From positions 21,421,020-21,485,019 of the forward strand of contig NC_080546.1 in NCBI RefSeq assembly GCF_028640845.1: a DNA stretch of 64,000 nt, written 5' to 3'. This document shows positions 11,641-23,639 of the stretch, in pieces. The notes below the pieces were generated by a model that saw only the letters and a list, made by a program, of their open reading frames with translations, was not told where the DNA came from and did no database searches. Position numbers and translations under genes: made by a program. This DNA is from Ahaetulla prasina (lineage: Eukaryota; Chordata; Lepidosauria; Squamata; Colubridae). The stretch's first letter is position 1, and every line of letters starts with the position of its first letter.

Positions 11641-13097
11641 TTTGATTAAAGATAAATCAAGAGAGTACAGAAAATGGTCTGATGTTCAATATTTTTTTTA
11701 AAAAAGATTCATCAGATAAATAACAGATTGTTTGATCAAAAGTAATAATTTATCTCTTAAATCTTTTGCCATAGATTGTGCTGACCTGAAGATTGACTAA
11801 AACAGAGATTCCATATGACAGTTCTTACGAATAAATTATGCAATCAATTATGTATCAATTATTTAACTAGTCAACTACAGGCTTTCAATATATACCTCAC
11901 CAGAAGTATCTTCTGAAGTGAGTAGACCATCTTTTGAAGTAATACATTCAAGAAGTATCCTATGAAGTTAGCAGCTTAAGAGATTTTTTTTTCTCTAGCA
12001 TCAGGTACTTACTTGATCCTGAAAAACCCATTACTGCAACAAAAAATCTTTACTTAGGACTTTTAAACATGTTCTTTCTGCTTTATTTCAAGCATTGTAA
12101 GACTCTCTTCAGTCTTCATAATGAAGGATCTGCCAACCCCAAATAAATGCATTCAACTCCATTCATTACATGTAATGTCTACTGAGATTTGCAGGAGGAA
12201 TTAAATTTCTGCGGAAAGCTAACTTCTGGATATCTAAGAAGTGCAATGGAATAATGATGATTAATATGGGGACAGAAATAGAAGAAACTAGTTTTTAGTT
12301 TTTATTTGATGACCAGTTTAGCAAACCCTTGGAGGGTTTTCGTTGCACTAACTTGATAGAAAATGAGTCAGTGTTTCAGCCCCCATACAGGATGTGACTC
12401 ACTAGTTACTGCCACCTTGCAGCTGGAGGGAAGATTGTGCAGAATTAGGCTGGTAAAGATCAAATGAAGAGCCCTTGGAGTCAGAGATTGCATCTTAGCT
12501 TTGTTTAAGAGGGAATGATGTGTTAATGGTGTTATGCCAGTTTCCAATCCTACATTTTCCATCTGTTCTTAATCCTTTTTTGCATCCGAGAAGCATTTGA
12601 CAATGTATTTTTGTAGCAGTGCCTATGCAGAGTTTTTCTGCCATCACAGATAGATAGTAAATGCTTTGAGCAACTTTTACAAACTCAAGTAATTCAGAGG
12701 ATGCTGGACCGAGGGGCTGCCTTAAATATTATTGAATGTTCATAGATTGTGGTTCATTTCATCAGATGCGCATGATATTTTTTTTATAGTTCAGTATGTT
12801 TTCATCAATTATTTTTCTGAGTGTCCACTAAAATTATTCTACATGTAAGCCCTGTTTGTTGCCACATTCCATTTTTCATTGACCCTGATTGCATTTTTAT
12901 ACATTTATAATTATAATTATTTATTAAGTTTATATGACACCTTCCTCATACAGGTTATATGCCTATTGGGAATTATACCCTCAAAGCCTAACTTTTGAAC
13001 AATATTAAATATACAGATGGATGTCACATTATTATATTTTATTGCAACCATTTCTGTCTTAGATTTTTAGCTTTATGCTTTAGTTTTAAACAAATAA
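11641..13097. other. Unassigned intron sequence
   Basis: AT-rich intron; I recognise no repeat or gene. Isolated short frames here have no recognisable domain. Confidence 0.55.
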
Positions 13098-13099
13098 TA

Positions 13100-13315
13100 C
13101 CTGTGTTTCCCTGAAAATAAGACCGGGTCTTATATTAAGTTTTGCTCCAAAAGATGCATTAAGGCTTATTTTTTCAGTTAGGTCTTAATTTTGGGGAAAT
13201 ATGGTACTAAATGCCTCCATCTGGCTGATGATCTTAACCGGGACTTATTTTGGGGGTAGGGCTTATATTGCTACGGCTTATTTTCTGGTTGGGTTTTATT
13301 TTTGGGAAAACATGG
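13100..13315. mobile_element. TA-target MITE (GTGTTTCCC...AAATAAGAC family)
   Basis: Ends are cctgtgtttccctgaaaataa and the complement of tttttgggaaaacatgg, flanked by TA. Further members lie at 29470-29604 and 43641-43946. TA flanks suggest a Tc1/mariner-type mobiliser. Confidence 0.75.
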
Positions 13316-13835
13316 TATTCCGGATTTTTTTTGTATTAGAGACATAGTTTATAGTGGCAACAAATTCTGTATTCATTTAGCCTGTGTTTAATGCTAATTG
13401 TTTTTACTTTCAACCAACTTTGTTAGTTGTTTCATCTCTAGTACTCTTTGACTGAAATTCAAGTTTGACTAACTATAAGATTTTATCATACCATATCTCA
13501 AGATTTTTGTTGGAATAAATACATCGTTGATCATAGTTAATCACAGTAAGACTCACTTACCAGTTTACAATTTGTACTTACATTAATTTTTTAAATGCAA
13601 TGCCCATAATTAAAAATACATAGGATATGAAGTTACAGACATCAAATTACTTACAGCTCATTTATTACTTCTACAATACAAGATGTGCATTGCTTTTTTA
13701 TAGTATAGCTGCTATACTAGAATTGAACTAGATTTTCAAGAAAAGTATAAAGCACGTTATGGGAAACAGAATAATGAACAAGTTTCAACTTTTATCCTTA
13801 CACTTTTTATGTGTTTATTTTGTCCCTAGCAGCCA

Positions 13836-14209
13836 ATCCAGAATGGCTGCCCTGCCTCACTCTCTTTTGGTTAATTGAAAGATGGACAGCTATATAAATA
13901 TTTTAAATAAATAAAATAGTTTTAAGTGATTTTATATGTTTTTTTTTTATTTTTGATTGGGGTCCGCCCAGAGTTGGTGGAAAAATGGATGGCTAAATAA
14001 ATATTTTAAATAAATCATTTTAAATGATTTTATATGTCTTTCAGGTTTTTGATATGGAGCTGCCCAGGATTGGTTGAAAGATGGGCGGCTGTATAAACAT
14101 TTTAAACAAATAAAACAGCTTTAAGTGATTTTATTTGTTTTTTGGATTTTTTTATAGGAAACCGTCCAAAGTTAGTTTAAAGATGGGTGGCTATATACAT
14201 GTTTTAAAT
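13836..14209. repeat. Four imperfect ~100-bp tandem units
   Basis: A unit containing aagatggrtggctatataaa, attttaaataaat and agtgattttatatg starts again at about 13890, 13992, 14089 and 14190. The sequence resembles the 3' tail of an L2/CR1-like retroposon that has been tandemly amplified. The last unit is interrupted by the hAT element at 14210. Confidence 0.75.
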
Positions 14210-14405
14210 CAGGGATCACCAACCTTTCAGACCTCAGGGACCACTAAATTTATAATTTTAAATCCTGAGGACCACTAATATGATTTTTTTTAAAAGATAA
14301 ATAGTATTTAGTGCAATATAAAAAATACAATTATTTTTTCTGCGGACCACCAAAATTTTCTCACGGACCACCAATGGTCCACGGACCACTGGTTGGTGAC
14401 CACTG
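14210..14405. mobile_element. Non-autonomous hAT element
   Basis: Ends are CAGGGATCACCAACC and (complement) CAGTGGTCACCAACC, with a perfect 8-bp duplication ttttaaat at 14202-14209 and 14406-14413. It is 196 bp, with repeated ggaccacc motifs inside, and is inserted in the fourth tandem unit. Confidence 0.92.
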
Positions 14406-15250
14406 TTTTAAATCACTAAATAAAGGCAAAGTTAAAACATAGTAGTTCAGCTAAGACAATTTAACAGTAGTTAGCTAGAATTTCTGAATTGAATTGATTC
14501 AAATATAACTGATGCTAAACTTCAAATAATGATTTAAGTGTATTAGAGTTTAATACACTTTAAGAGTTTGTATTATATTGTACCATTTAGTTATTGGTAC
14601 TGTTTTTCTCATATTTAGATATTGGAAGAGAAGACCTGAATTCATTTGTGGATTAGGTTGTATTATAAGCATCAGTATAATCTTTAAATATTGATAAAAT
14701 GTTGAGATCTACAAATTAAATTATTAGGAACCCTCTTTCTCTAATAGTTTGCTATTAACCAAGTTTCTCTAAGTTTCTACTTCCCTTATAATTACAACGT
14801 TCTATGCCAATTTCTATTAAAAGGTTTATATTTCTAATAACAAAGGCTGCCTGGGAAAAAATAAATTTTACACAACTTGAATTCATATAGTTTTTACTGT
14901 AAATGATCTTTTAAATTTTGTATTGAAAGACTGAGAAATAATTAATACTTTTCATCATCACAGAAAAGTACATAACATTTCTTTAGTACAGAATGAGTTT
15001 GAATTCAAAACAGTTTCTTTGCTCAAAACTTTCAGGATTGTTTTGCATTCAAAATAATGTGCTTGGTATTTGAAACAGTGTGATAAAACATTTCATATTA
15101 TATCTATGAATGGGCTCACACTAATTGCTACTTGCTAATTCCAAGTAAAACCGATAGTCCTAATCTTCAGACATTTGTAATGTGAATATGGGGTACCTAT
15201 CTATAGTGAGTCTGTTTAAACAGCAAATTTATACATGACTGACTACAGAC

Positions 15251-15644
15251 CAGTGGTGGGTTTCAAATTTTTTTACTACCGGTTCTGTGGGTGTGGCTTG
15301 GTGGGCGTGGCAGGGCTTGGTGAACCTGGCAGGGGAAGGATACTGTAAAATCTCAATTTCCACCCCACTCCAAGGGAAGGATATTGCAAAATCCCCATTT
15401 CCTCCCGATCAGCTGGGACTCGGGAGGCAGAGAATAGATAGGGGTGGGGCCAGTCAGAATTTTTACTACCAGTTCTCCAAACCAGGGGTCTCCAACCTTG
15501 GTCCCTTTAAGACTTGTGGGACTCTGGGAGTTGAAGTCCACAAGTCTTAAAGGGACCAAGGTTGGAGACCCCTGCTCCAAAGTACTCAAAATTTCCACTA
15601 ATGGTTCTCCAGAACTGGTCAGAACCTGCTGAAACCCACCTCTG
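15251..15644. mobile_element. hAT MITE, GTGGGTTTCA/GTGAAATC family, reversed
   Basis: Ends CAGTGGTGGGTTTCA and (complement) CAGAGGTGGGTTTCA, with 8-bp flanks ctacagac and ctacaggc. Internal blocks such as ggttctgtgggtgtggctt match the copies at 47813, 52204 and 54743 in inverse orientation. It contains a second, younger MITE at 15483-15574. Confidence 0.87.
15483..15574. mobile_element. Palindromic hAT MITE nested in 15251-15644
   Basis: This 92-bp element is an almost perfect hairpin: CAGGGGTCTCCAACCTTGG and its complement form the ends and the complementarity continues to the centre. Flanks are ctccaaac and ctccaaag. Confidence 0.92.
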
Positions 15645-16410
15645 CTACAGGCCTAAAAAATCATAAGAAAAATAAAGCCTATAACTAGACGCTGCCAGTT
15701 CATCAGACAAATATATTTTTGTTAAAATCCTTAAGTGCTTATTGTAGATAAGTTCACTTTCCCATTTTAAACCAAATTTCAGGTACATTGTTTTTTTACC
15801 CTTTTGTTCTATGAAGGGTATCTAATAGCATTTTTTATTAGCATTAAGACTGTGTCAGGTATTGAGCTCAGCACTGGCATAATTCCTTTTCCAGAAGCCT
15901 AGTAAATATTGATTGGCAAGATGAGAACAATATTGAAAATTCCAGTCTAGTTTGAGCTAAGAATAGATTTTCGATGGTAGGAAACGGCAGTCATTGGATT
16001 CTGCTAAATTTACTTGCAAAGCCCAATTTAAATGTTCACTTGCAATATTGCTTAGCCTGTTTTGTTCACGCATCCTGAAACATATGTACAGTATTTAATG
16101 TTGCGAGCTGGCCTAATTATCTTTCATGGCAATCCAGCTTCCCTTAATGGCATTGTAGCATTCTGCTCCCAGTTTTTTTTCTTTTTCAGTGATTGCGTGT
16201 TGTTTTCTATTGTTTCATATAAGAACATATGGAAGCCAGATGCTGCTTTGGGGGTAAAGTTTCAGTGATTTAACACAACTTAAATAAATTATTTGGTAAG
16301 CTACTAAAATAAATAAGTGGAATGTGGTTTTGGAATCGGTTGAATAAGGATGATTCTTTTTCCCCTTTTCCAAACATTAACCATATTATATTAATAACTA
16401 TATATTACCT

Positions 16411-16431
16411 TATATATTACTATAACTATAT

Positions 16432-16501
<70 letters not shown>

Positions 16502-16630
16502 TATAATATATTATTATATATATATTATTATATATTATATTATATATAATATATATATATTATATATATTATAATATATATATATATATATATTATAATA
16601 TAATATATTATATATATTATAATAACTATA
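16411..16630. repeat. (AT)n and ATATTAT-type microsatellite
   Basis: About 200 bp of near-pure A/T, with a central (AT)n run from about 16438 to 16493 followed by interrupted TATATTATA motifs. It is likely to be unstable and difficult to assemble. Confidence 0.95.
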
Positions 16631-16642
16631 TATTACCTTATA

Positions 16643-17331
16643 TAGGTAGTCCTCAGCCACAACCACAAGTGTTTTTCCAGTGAGACTGATCTGATGGGCA
16701 ACCTGGTCTACCCAAATATGGGATGGAGCATACTGTTTCCATTTTCGCCTTTCAGCCCCAATCCAGGAACCTTTGCAGGCAGTTGTTTCTGCGACAAATG
16801 ATTTTGTGTTAAATTTAAATTTGCCGACAAAGAAATAAAGGGGGACTAGTATAGCTATTTCAAGCTGTTTAGTTTTCAGTAGCTAGCCATACCCTTCTGG
16901 GATTTGGCTAGCTGATGAGAACTAAACAGCTTGAAATAGCTATACTATTTCTTTGTTGGTAAATTTAAATTTAATTGGGACTACAATTTCCATTGCCGAG
17001 CAAGGCGGTATGTGAGTGAGTCATGCTCAAACTTTACAATCTTTTTTTTGCCATGGTTAGCCAAATCAGTCATGCAGTTGTTATGTGAATCTGGCTTTTC
17101 CCATTGCTATTTCAGAAACCTGGGAAGATCTCAAATGGTGATCACATGATCCTGGGATAATGCAACCATTATGCCAGTTGGTTGCCAAATGCTCAAATTT
17201 GGATCACGTAACAGTGGGGATGCTGCAGTAGTGGTAAATGTGAGGATCTGTTGTAAGTCGCCTTTTTCAGAGCCGCTGTAACTTCGAACAGTCCTTAAAT
17301 GAGTGGTTATAAGTTGGGGACTACCTATATT
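16643..17331. mobile_element. TA-target MITE (TAGTCCTC...TTACGACC family) with internal fold-back
   Basis: Outer ends tataggtagtcctca and (complement) tataggtagtcccc. From about 16990 the body matches the family at 21418, 30854 and 42722 (tgttaagtgaatctggctt-type blocks). The left part is interrupted by unrelated sequence and a long fold-back at 16811-16972. Confidence 0.72.
16811..16972. repeat. Long fold-back, ~70-bp arms
   Basis: Left arm 16811-16889 and right arm 16905-16972 pair through aaatttaaattt, caaagaaat, tatagctatttcaagctg and agctagcca, with a 15-nt loop. The left arm has a few extra bases (gggggact). Confidence 0.88.
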
Positions 17332-17762
17332 TGTTTTTTTATTTTATTCTTTGTTTACTTTTGTGTGTGTGTGATGTTGAGAAAATGTTACATTGATTTC
17401 GGTTATTTTGTTTTTAAAATGTTAAATAACGGAAGACTTGATAAAGGATGTATGAAATTATGCATGGTCTGGCAGAATTGGATAATGAGCAGTTTTATTC
17501 TTTTTATAGTGATAGAAGACAAATGTTGGAAGTTTTAGCACAATCAGAACAAAATATGTGATATAGCAAAATTATAAGCTGTGGGATATGTTTCCAAAAA
17601 TGTGGTAACCACTGTACACGTGTAACGTTTTGAAGAGGATGAAAAAAATGTAGAATAAGAGTTTGAAGGGCTAAAAGTCATGCTGGTTAGACTGTATATA
17701 TCTTTGTTTGAAATACTGGAAACCTGCTTTCTGTTGTAAGGAGTTCCCCAGGCAGTTTAGAA

Positions 17763-18293
17763 CAGGGATGTCAAACTGGATTTCTTTGAGGGCCAGATCA
17801 GCATTGTAGTTCTCCTCCGTGGGCCAGATGGGGGCCCGAGGGGGAGATCGGATGGACGCCTCTTGCAGCACCCTGCCAGCCAAAATGGAGCTTGGGGGGC
17901 CCCACACACCACCCCCACACCCCATTTTCAGCCTCTCCAGCCTCCTGCAACACTGCTGGCTTAAAATGGGCTGCGGGGAGGGGCGCGTGAGGCCCCCATG
18001 CCCTGTTTTCAGCCTCTATGGGCTCCTGTAGCACTCTGCTGGCCAACATGAGCAACGGGGGATGGTGTGAGGCCCCCCGCACCTCATTTTCAGCCTCTAC
18101 GGCCTCTTGCAGCACTCTGCCAGAGAAAACAGGCCGCATGAGGCCACGTGAGGTCCTCCCCATGCACCATTTTGGCCGGCAGGGGCACCGGGGCTAGTCT
18201 TTTGATATTTCCAGGCCAGCCCCGCAGACCAGATCCAAGCACCCCATGGGCTGGCGAAGCATCCGGCCCACGGGCCTTGAGTTTGACATCCTG
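17763..18293. mobile_element. hAT MITE, GTGTCAAACT family (long form)
   Basis: Ends CAGGGATGTCAAACTGG and (complement) CAGGATGTCAAACTC; perfect 8-bp duplication gtttagaa (17755-17762, 18294-18301). At 531 bp it has GC-rich internal sequence with repeated 'aaaatggg.. ctgcagcactctgcc' type blocks. Apparent frames inside are not coding. Confidence 0.92.
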
Positions 18294-18976
18294 GTTTAGA
18301 ATAAAAATTACTAGGTTCAGTATAAAAATACATAAGACTAAAGGAAATGGAGAATTGGAGGGTATAAAGCCAACACCTCATCTTCAGAGCAGATGGTTCT
18401 TCACTGATTTTTCTGGCGGAACAATTGGTTTTGAATTAATCACACACACATGGTGTGCACACATACACAACCCATCAGTTGTTACTTTCAGTTGCCCTTG
18501 CTAAGGAACAGCAGTTGGACATAGCCTTTGACCCCTTATCCTGCTTGAACGCTTTTTAAAAGCATCAAATTGGGTTTCCCTATGAGAAATAAAACAAATG
18601 GTAGGCCTTTTGGTCTGTTTTTAAGTTTTGTGTTCCTTTCGTGTAACATTTATAAACATTTTCAGTGGAGCTTGGCAAAGAAAATAAATCAAACAGGATT
18701 GCTGTGGGAGCAATTCATCTGAAGCGATTCTGAATCCAATGCTTGAGAAACAGAATGTATGGATTATTTTCTGAAAATTAGTTTTTTCCTAGCATAGAAT
18801 ATTTAAAGAAAAAAATGACATAGAATAAAAATAAATAAATGTTAATATAATTTGAACTATTGTTACATATTGTTGCTGTTTCAGTAATAGTGTGTATATT
18901 TTCCATTGCATTGAGTATATTTGTATGTTTTCACTAAGTAATTTAGCCTTTTTCAAGTTCAGCAGTTGTTCTACAC

Positions 18977-19316
18977 CAGTGGTGTCAAACTCAAGACCCA
19001 GAGGCCGCCCTGGAAAAGGTGCTTAGATCGGGGAGGGGGGGGCTGTAAACAGTGAAGGACTGGACCGCGGTGCTCTGCCAGCGTGCATTCTTCACAAGCT
19101 TCATTTTCCCTGGCAGACGGTTGCAAGAGGCCACAGCAACCAAAAATGGAGCTTGGGAGCCGGTTTTCTTTGACAGAGTGCTCGGGCCACCACAGGTACC
19201 CCTGACATGGGTGACATTGAGCTGGCCACACCCAGCCTGTTCACACCCACTCGGGCCCCCCAAAGTCAAACACAACCCTGATGGGGCCCTCAATGAAATC
19301 AAATTTGACACCCCTG
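18977..19316. mobile_element. hAT MITE, GTGTCAAACT family (medium form)
   Basis: Ends CAGTGGTGTCAAACTC and (complement) CAGGGGTGTCAAATTT; imperfect flanks ttctacac/tcctacat. The internal sequence matches the copy at 21808-22116. Confidence 0.86.
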
Positions 19317-19904
19317 TCCTACATGAAAGGAAGACTGTCCTGATCTTTTATGGAAGTTGATTACTTTGATTTTGAAAAGTTATTTAGCTCTTCAAATACA
19401 AAACTACTGAAACTACCTGCTTAGAAACTGTAGTGTTCAAAAATCAAAATATTTTGCAAACCAACATTTCTGGTTTTGAAAAGAAGTTATCCTTTGGATT
19501 ACATTGTGAAACTTTCTTACTTTCTTGTGCCACCCAGTTTTCTAATGAAACAAAGCTCAAATACGAATTGCCATATTTCTCATATAATGGTGGTTTGTTT
19601 GCTTTTTGTTGTCATTGTTGTTGAGAGATCTCTTCAAAAAATTTTACTTCCGCAATCAGAATTGGAATTTAATGAAATGTCTTTCATTTGAGTTGATCTT
19701 ATCCATTGGCGTACAAATTGGGTTGCAGGGTTGCTTTGTGAGAATATGAACTAATTAGCATGCTCCTGCAGTTGATTAAAATACCTGTGTACACATATAG
19801 CGCACACGCACACACACAGAGTATTTCTTTTTGGTAGAATAGAAAATTGCATAAAATTTTCTTAACAGGCAATTGTGTTACTCTAACCCTAACTTTTTCA
19901 CATA

Positions 19905-20278
19905 CCGTATATACTCGAGTATAAGCCGAGTTTTTCAGCACGTTTTTTGTGCTGAAAAACGTCCCCTCGGCTTATACTCGAGTATATACGGCTTATACTC
20001 GAGTTTTTTTTTTTTCTTCTTTTTTTCACATTATACCGGATGGTGCAAACTTGGCGGGCTTTTGCATTAGCGCGGGGAAGCCCTGCCGGTGCAGTGAGAG
20101 GGCGGGGGGGGGGAGCCGCCAGCCTTCTCGGCTGAGGGAGGGAGGCTTTCCCTGACCGGTAGCTGCCTCATTTCCCTCCCTCGGCTTATACTCGAGTCCC
20201 CAGTTTACCCCAGTTTTTGGGGGTAAAATTGGGGACCTCGGCTTATACTCGGATCGGCTTATATTCGAGTATATACGG
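19905..20278. mobile_element. TA-target MITE with CCGTATATACTCGAG ends
   Basis: Terminal repeats of about 25 bp (CCGTATATACTCGAGTATAA and its complement) flanked by TA (19903-19904, 20279-20280). The left end contains an additional complete 87-bp palindrome (19905-19991) with the same ends and an inner hairpin gtttttcagcac. The middle is GC-rich (gggagccgccagcc). Confidence 0.86.
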
Positions 20279-20382
20279 TATTCTACTTGAGGATATAAGG
20301 TGGACATGGGGGAAAAATAGTTTCAATCTGTAGTAAGAAAATGATAATGATGGTTGATACAGAACCGCTGCTAATGAAGATT

Positions 20383-20463
20383 TTGAAAATATTGTGATAA
20401 TCATTTTCCAATTACTTGACAATATTACTTGAAAATATTGTGATAATCATTTTCCAATTACTT
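20383..20463. repeat. 46-bp tandem duplication
   Basis: The unit starting ttgaaaatattgtgataatc occurs at 20383 and again at 20429, identical over 35 bp. Confidence 0.92.
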
Positions 20464-20580
20464 AAATTTCTTCAGTTACCAAATGAAGGCATGTTTGGTT
20501 CTCTTTTTCGAAGCGAGTCCCAATGATATCATAGCTTATCTCAAGTTTTAATTTAGAATTATAATTCAGTATTTATATGT

Positions 20581-20830
20581 TGTGCCCAATCAGGTGGTAG
20601 CACTGAGTATTCAACCTTAAGTGATCTCAAAAAGCTAAGTAGGTTGAACTCAATTACTACTTGGATGAGAGACTGGTCAAGAAATCCTAGGGATGTAAAT
20701 TTAAAAAAGAAATGGAAAAAACATCATAAGTAAGAAAAAGGCAACCTACTTTTGAACTAATCCCAGGAAAACTATATGGATGTAAATGGTAAAGTCAGCA
20801 GGAGTCGAATCCAAGTTACAGACTTGTTTA
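20581..20830 (+). mobile_element. 5S-rRNA-derived SINE
   Basis: The first about 110 bp follow the 5S rRNA order: gatctcaaaaagctaagtagg (internal promoter A-box region) then acttggatgagagactgg (C-box region). The tail contains agtcagcaggagtcgaatcc. Similar copies lie at 30165 (+) and 33955-34165 (-). Confidence 0.75.
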
Positions 20831-21417
20831 TATATCCATGATGGTATTTTTACTTGGCAATCTCATTATTGACTGTAAATAATTTGGATTCCAAGGGTGA
20901 TAATATACTGTTGGATACTCATTGACCCTATTTACCCCCCCCCCATAAGTCAAACCATTATTTTTGTAATTTGGATGAATTCCAGTTGATGTAAATTGGA
21001 TAGATTCCAGATGATGGAAGTCAGGATAGCATTCCAGATCCTCTTGCTGTTGTTAATACATGAACAATATTTATGTTGCTGATTTTTAAATTCATCTCCC
21101 TTTAAGGTTTTGGGCAAATCTGGGACTTTAATACCCAAGTGAGTTTTAATAACTGTGCAGTGATGAAGTTTGGTACCATGTTAACTCAAGGACATATGGC
21201 ATCCCTGGGCTACATTGATTAATTTTGAAGGAAAGGCAGCATTAAGCTTTACCACCTTAAATCAATGTCTACACAGCCTTAGCTTAAAATTGGCCTTAAT
21301 TGGAACAACTAGTTGTGCTGCAACAATGACTTTCACATTTGGTTTGCCATTTTGTTGGAGAATCCTGAACAATAGTAATGAAGATGCAATAGGATGGGAA
21401 GTTGATCACAGCTAGTA

Positions 21418-21774
21418 CAGGAAGCCCTCGTCTTACGACCACAATTGAGCCCAAAATTTATGTTGCTAAGTGAGAAATTTGTTAAGTGAGTTTTGCTGCA
21501 TTTTATGACTTTTCTTGCCCCATTTATTAAGCGAATCACCACAGTTGTTAAATTTGTAACGCGGTTGTTAAGTGAATCTGGCTTCCCCATTGACTTTGCT
21601 TGCCAGAAGGTTGCAAAACGGGATCACAGCACCCAGTTGTCAGGCATCCAAATGTAAATCACATGACCACGGGAATGCTACAACAGTCATAAGTGTGAAA
21701 AATGGTCATAAGTCACTTTTTTCAGTGCCTTCAAACGGTTACTAAATGAACTGTTGTAAATTGAGAACTGCCTG
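21418..21774. mobile_element. TA-target MITE (TAGTCCTC...TTACGACC family)
   Basis: Ends caggaagccctcgtcttacga and the complement of aattgagaactgcctg, flanked by TA. The body consists of degenerate short repeats (gttaagtgaatc and gctaagtgagaaa types). It is non-coding. Confidence 0.82.
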
Positions 21775-21807
21775 TAATTATCTTCATGATTGTGTATTGT
21801 GCTTCTG

Positions 21808-22116
21808 CAAGGGTGTCAAATTCAAGACCCGGGGGCCGGATCTGGAGTGCTTAGATCTGGCCCATGGGGCCGACCTAAACACAGAGAAGGAACGGCCCAT
21901 GCAGCCGTCCCAAGCGCCGTTTTCACTAGTTGCAGGAGGACATCGGAGCTGAAAATGGAGCTCAGGAGCCCATTTTTGTTGATAGAATGCTCAGGCCACC
22001 ACAGACACCCGTAACACAAGTGACGTCGAGCTGACCACGCCCCTCCTGGCCACGGCCCCCTGAGAACAAACACAACCCTGATGCGGCCCTCAACAAAATT
22101 GAGTTTGACACCCCTG
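21808..22116. mobile_element. hAT MITE, GTGTCAAACT family (medium form)
   Basis: Ends CAAGGGTGTCAAATTC and (complement) CAGGGGTGTCAAACTC, with flanks tgcttctg/tgcttggg. The body matches 18977-19316. Confidence 0.85.
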
Positions 22117-22685
22117 TGCTTGGGTGTATGCATGTTCTGTAGAAGGATCGGATAAAATTTTAATCTTTGCAATTCTTTTGCAACCAAAGTCAATTGTTTA
22201 TATCTTACGGTAATCTTTTGTTTTACATATTTACTCCTCTATTACTTGGAAACTTAAAAATAGGAAGGAAACTATTTTACGTGGAGTAAGGTACATGCAA
22301 TACAAAGGGATTTCTATTAGAGTTTCTCATATTGACTAATTAAGCCCTGCCCAAGGTTAATTTAGCCAAGTTTACTCAGTGATGGTACACAGCATTGTTA
22401 TTTCCAAAGTGCTGGCTCTGAGAAAAATCTCCCAGTATGTTATTTCTTTATTAAGTTCTTTAGAAATGAAACTCCTGACCCATAGCTGGCAGGCACTGTT
22501 ACAATCAGGCGAAATTGCTTCCTGTTATGAAGAGAAAGGGGTGTTTTTTTCAGTAACTCTGGAATGTTGGATTAGCCATTCAGAAGCCAGCCTATTCCTG
22601 CATTTAGGCACCAGACTTACTGTAATGACACAAAGATTAATTCACTTGATGCCTTAATTAGATAGCTGTATTTGTTTCTCTAATG

Positions 22686-22817
22686 TAGTGTTTTTCAACC
22701 TTGGCAACTCTTAGGGTATGTGGATTTGGCAACGTTTAAGGTGTGTGGACTTCAACTCTGAGAACTCTGGGAGTTATAGTCCACGCACCTTAAACTTGCA
22801 ACAATTCAGAAACACTG
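22686..22817. mobile_element. Palindromic hAT MITE (CAACCTTGGCAACTTTAAG family)
   Basis: Ends tagtgtttttcaaccttgg and the complement of caattcagaaacactg; perfect 8-bp duplication ctctaatg (22678-22685, 22818-22825). The interior pairs with itself around ctctgggagttatagtccac. Confidence 0.88.
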
Positions 22818-22825
22818 CTCTAATG

Positions 22826-23639
22826 ATAAACACTGATTTGAAATGCATCCATTGAAAGTGTTGTAGGTATCACCGACATTTATTTGCTCACTTCCCACCC
22901 TCTGGTTTATTGAATTGATGTCCTCTTCTTGGTCAATAATAGAAAGGAATCTTATACTTTGTGGACATCTGAAAAATTTAATGTCTGTGCCACCAAAACA
23001 GTTAAAACTCCTGGAAGCTGCAGATGATTAATTAAAAAAAAAACATTGAAATTCAACTCTGCATCTTTTCATTAAGTACCCGAGAATATAGAAATTGGAC
23101 AAGAAAACATCTTGTTTAAGTTTTGCATCTAGATTTTTTTTTTAAAGATTAAACATTTTCTTTCTTCAAAACTGACCTACTGCTTTCATTGATTTTGTGA
23201 ATAAGATGTATGGGTGACTCATCCTGCATTATCTAATGCTAAAATAGAAATATTATACATTTCTAACCATCAACTGCCTTAGTTTAATTAAAAGGAAAAG
23301 AGATTTAAACATCCGTGCCTGGATGAACAACTTTACACAAGGAGCACAATCAATGATGAGATTTCAATTTACAGCTTTGTTCCGAATTCCTCTTAGATTA
23401 CATTCTGAAAGCTTTTGTTTACATTAGAATTTATGAAAAGGCAGATAGTAGCTGGTCATACATACAGAATCACTGAGTTGGAAGAAGCTGGTTAGACCAT
23501 CAGGTTGTCTGCTTGCTGAGTATAGGTCTCCAAAATGAAACAACAGCAAAATTTGGCTGTCCAGCTTCTGTTTGGAGAACACATCCAGTAAAGGGAACCT
23601 GCCACCACCTTCAGAAATTGGTCCCATTGATGAAACACT
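22826..23639. other. Unassigned intron sequence
   Basis: I recognise no repeat family or gene here. The short frame at 23424-23627 has no domain. Confidence 0.55.

Noticed and set aside
17798..18504. Frames of 84-121 codons near 18 kb on both strands
   Set aside because: They fall in a GC-rich long-form hAT MITE (17763-18293) and have no start context, domain or splice support.
19880..19893. Telomere-like taaccctaac word
   Set aside because: Only about two imperfect units; not an interstitial telomere array.
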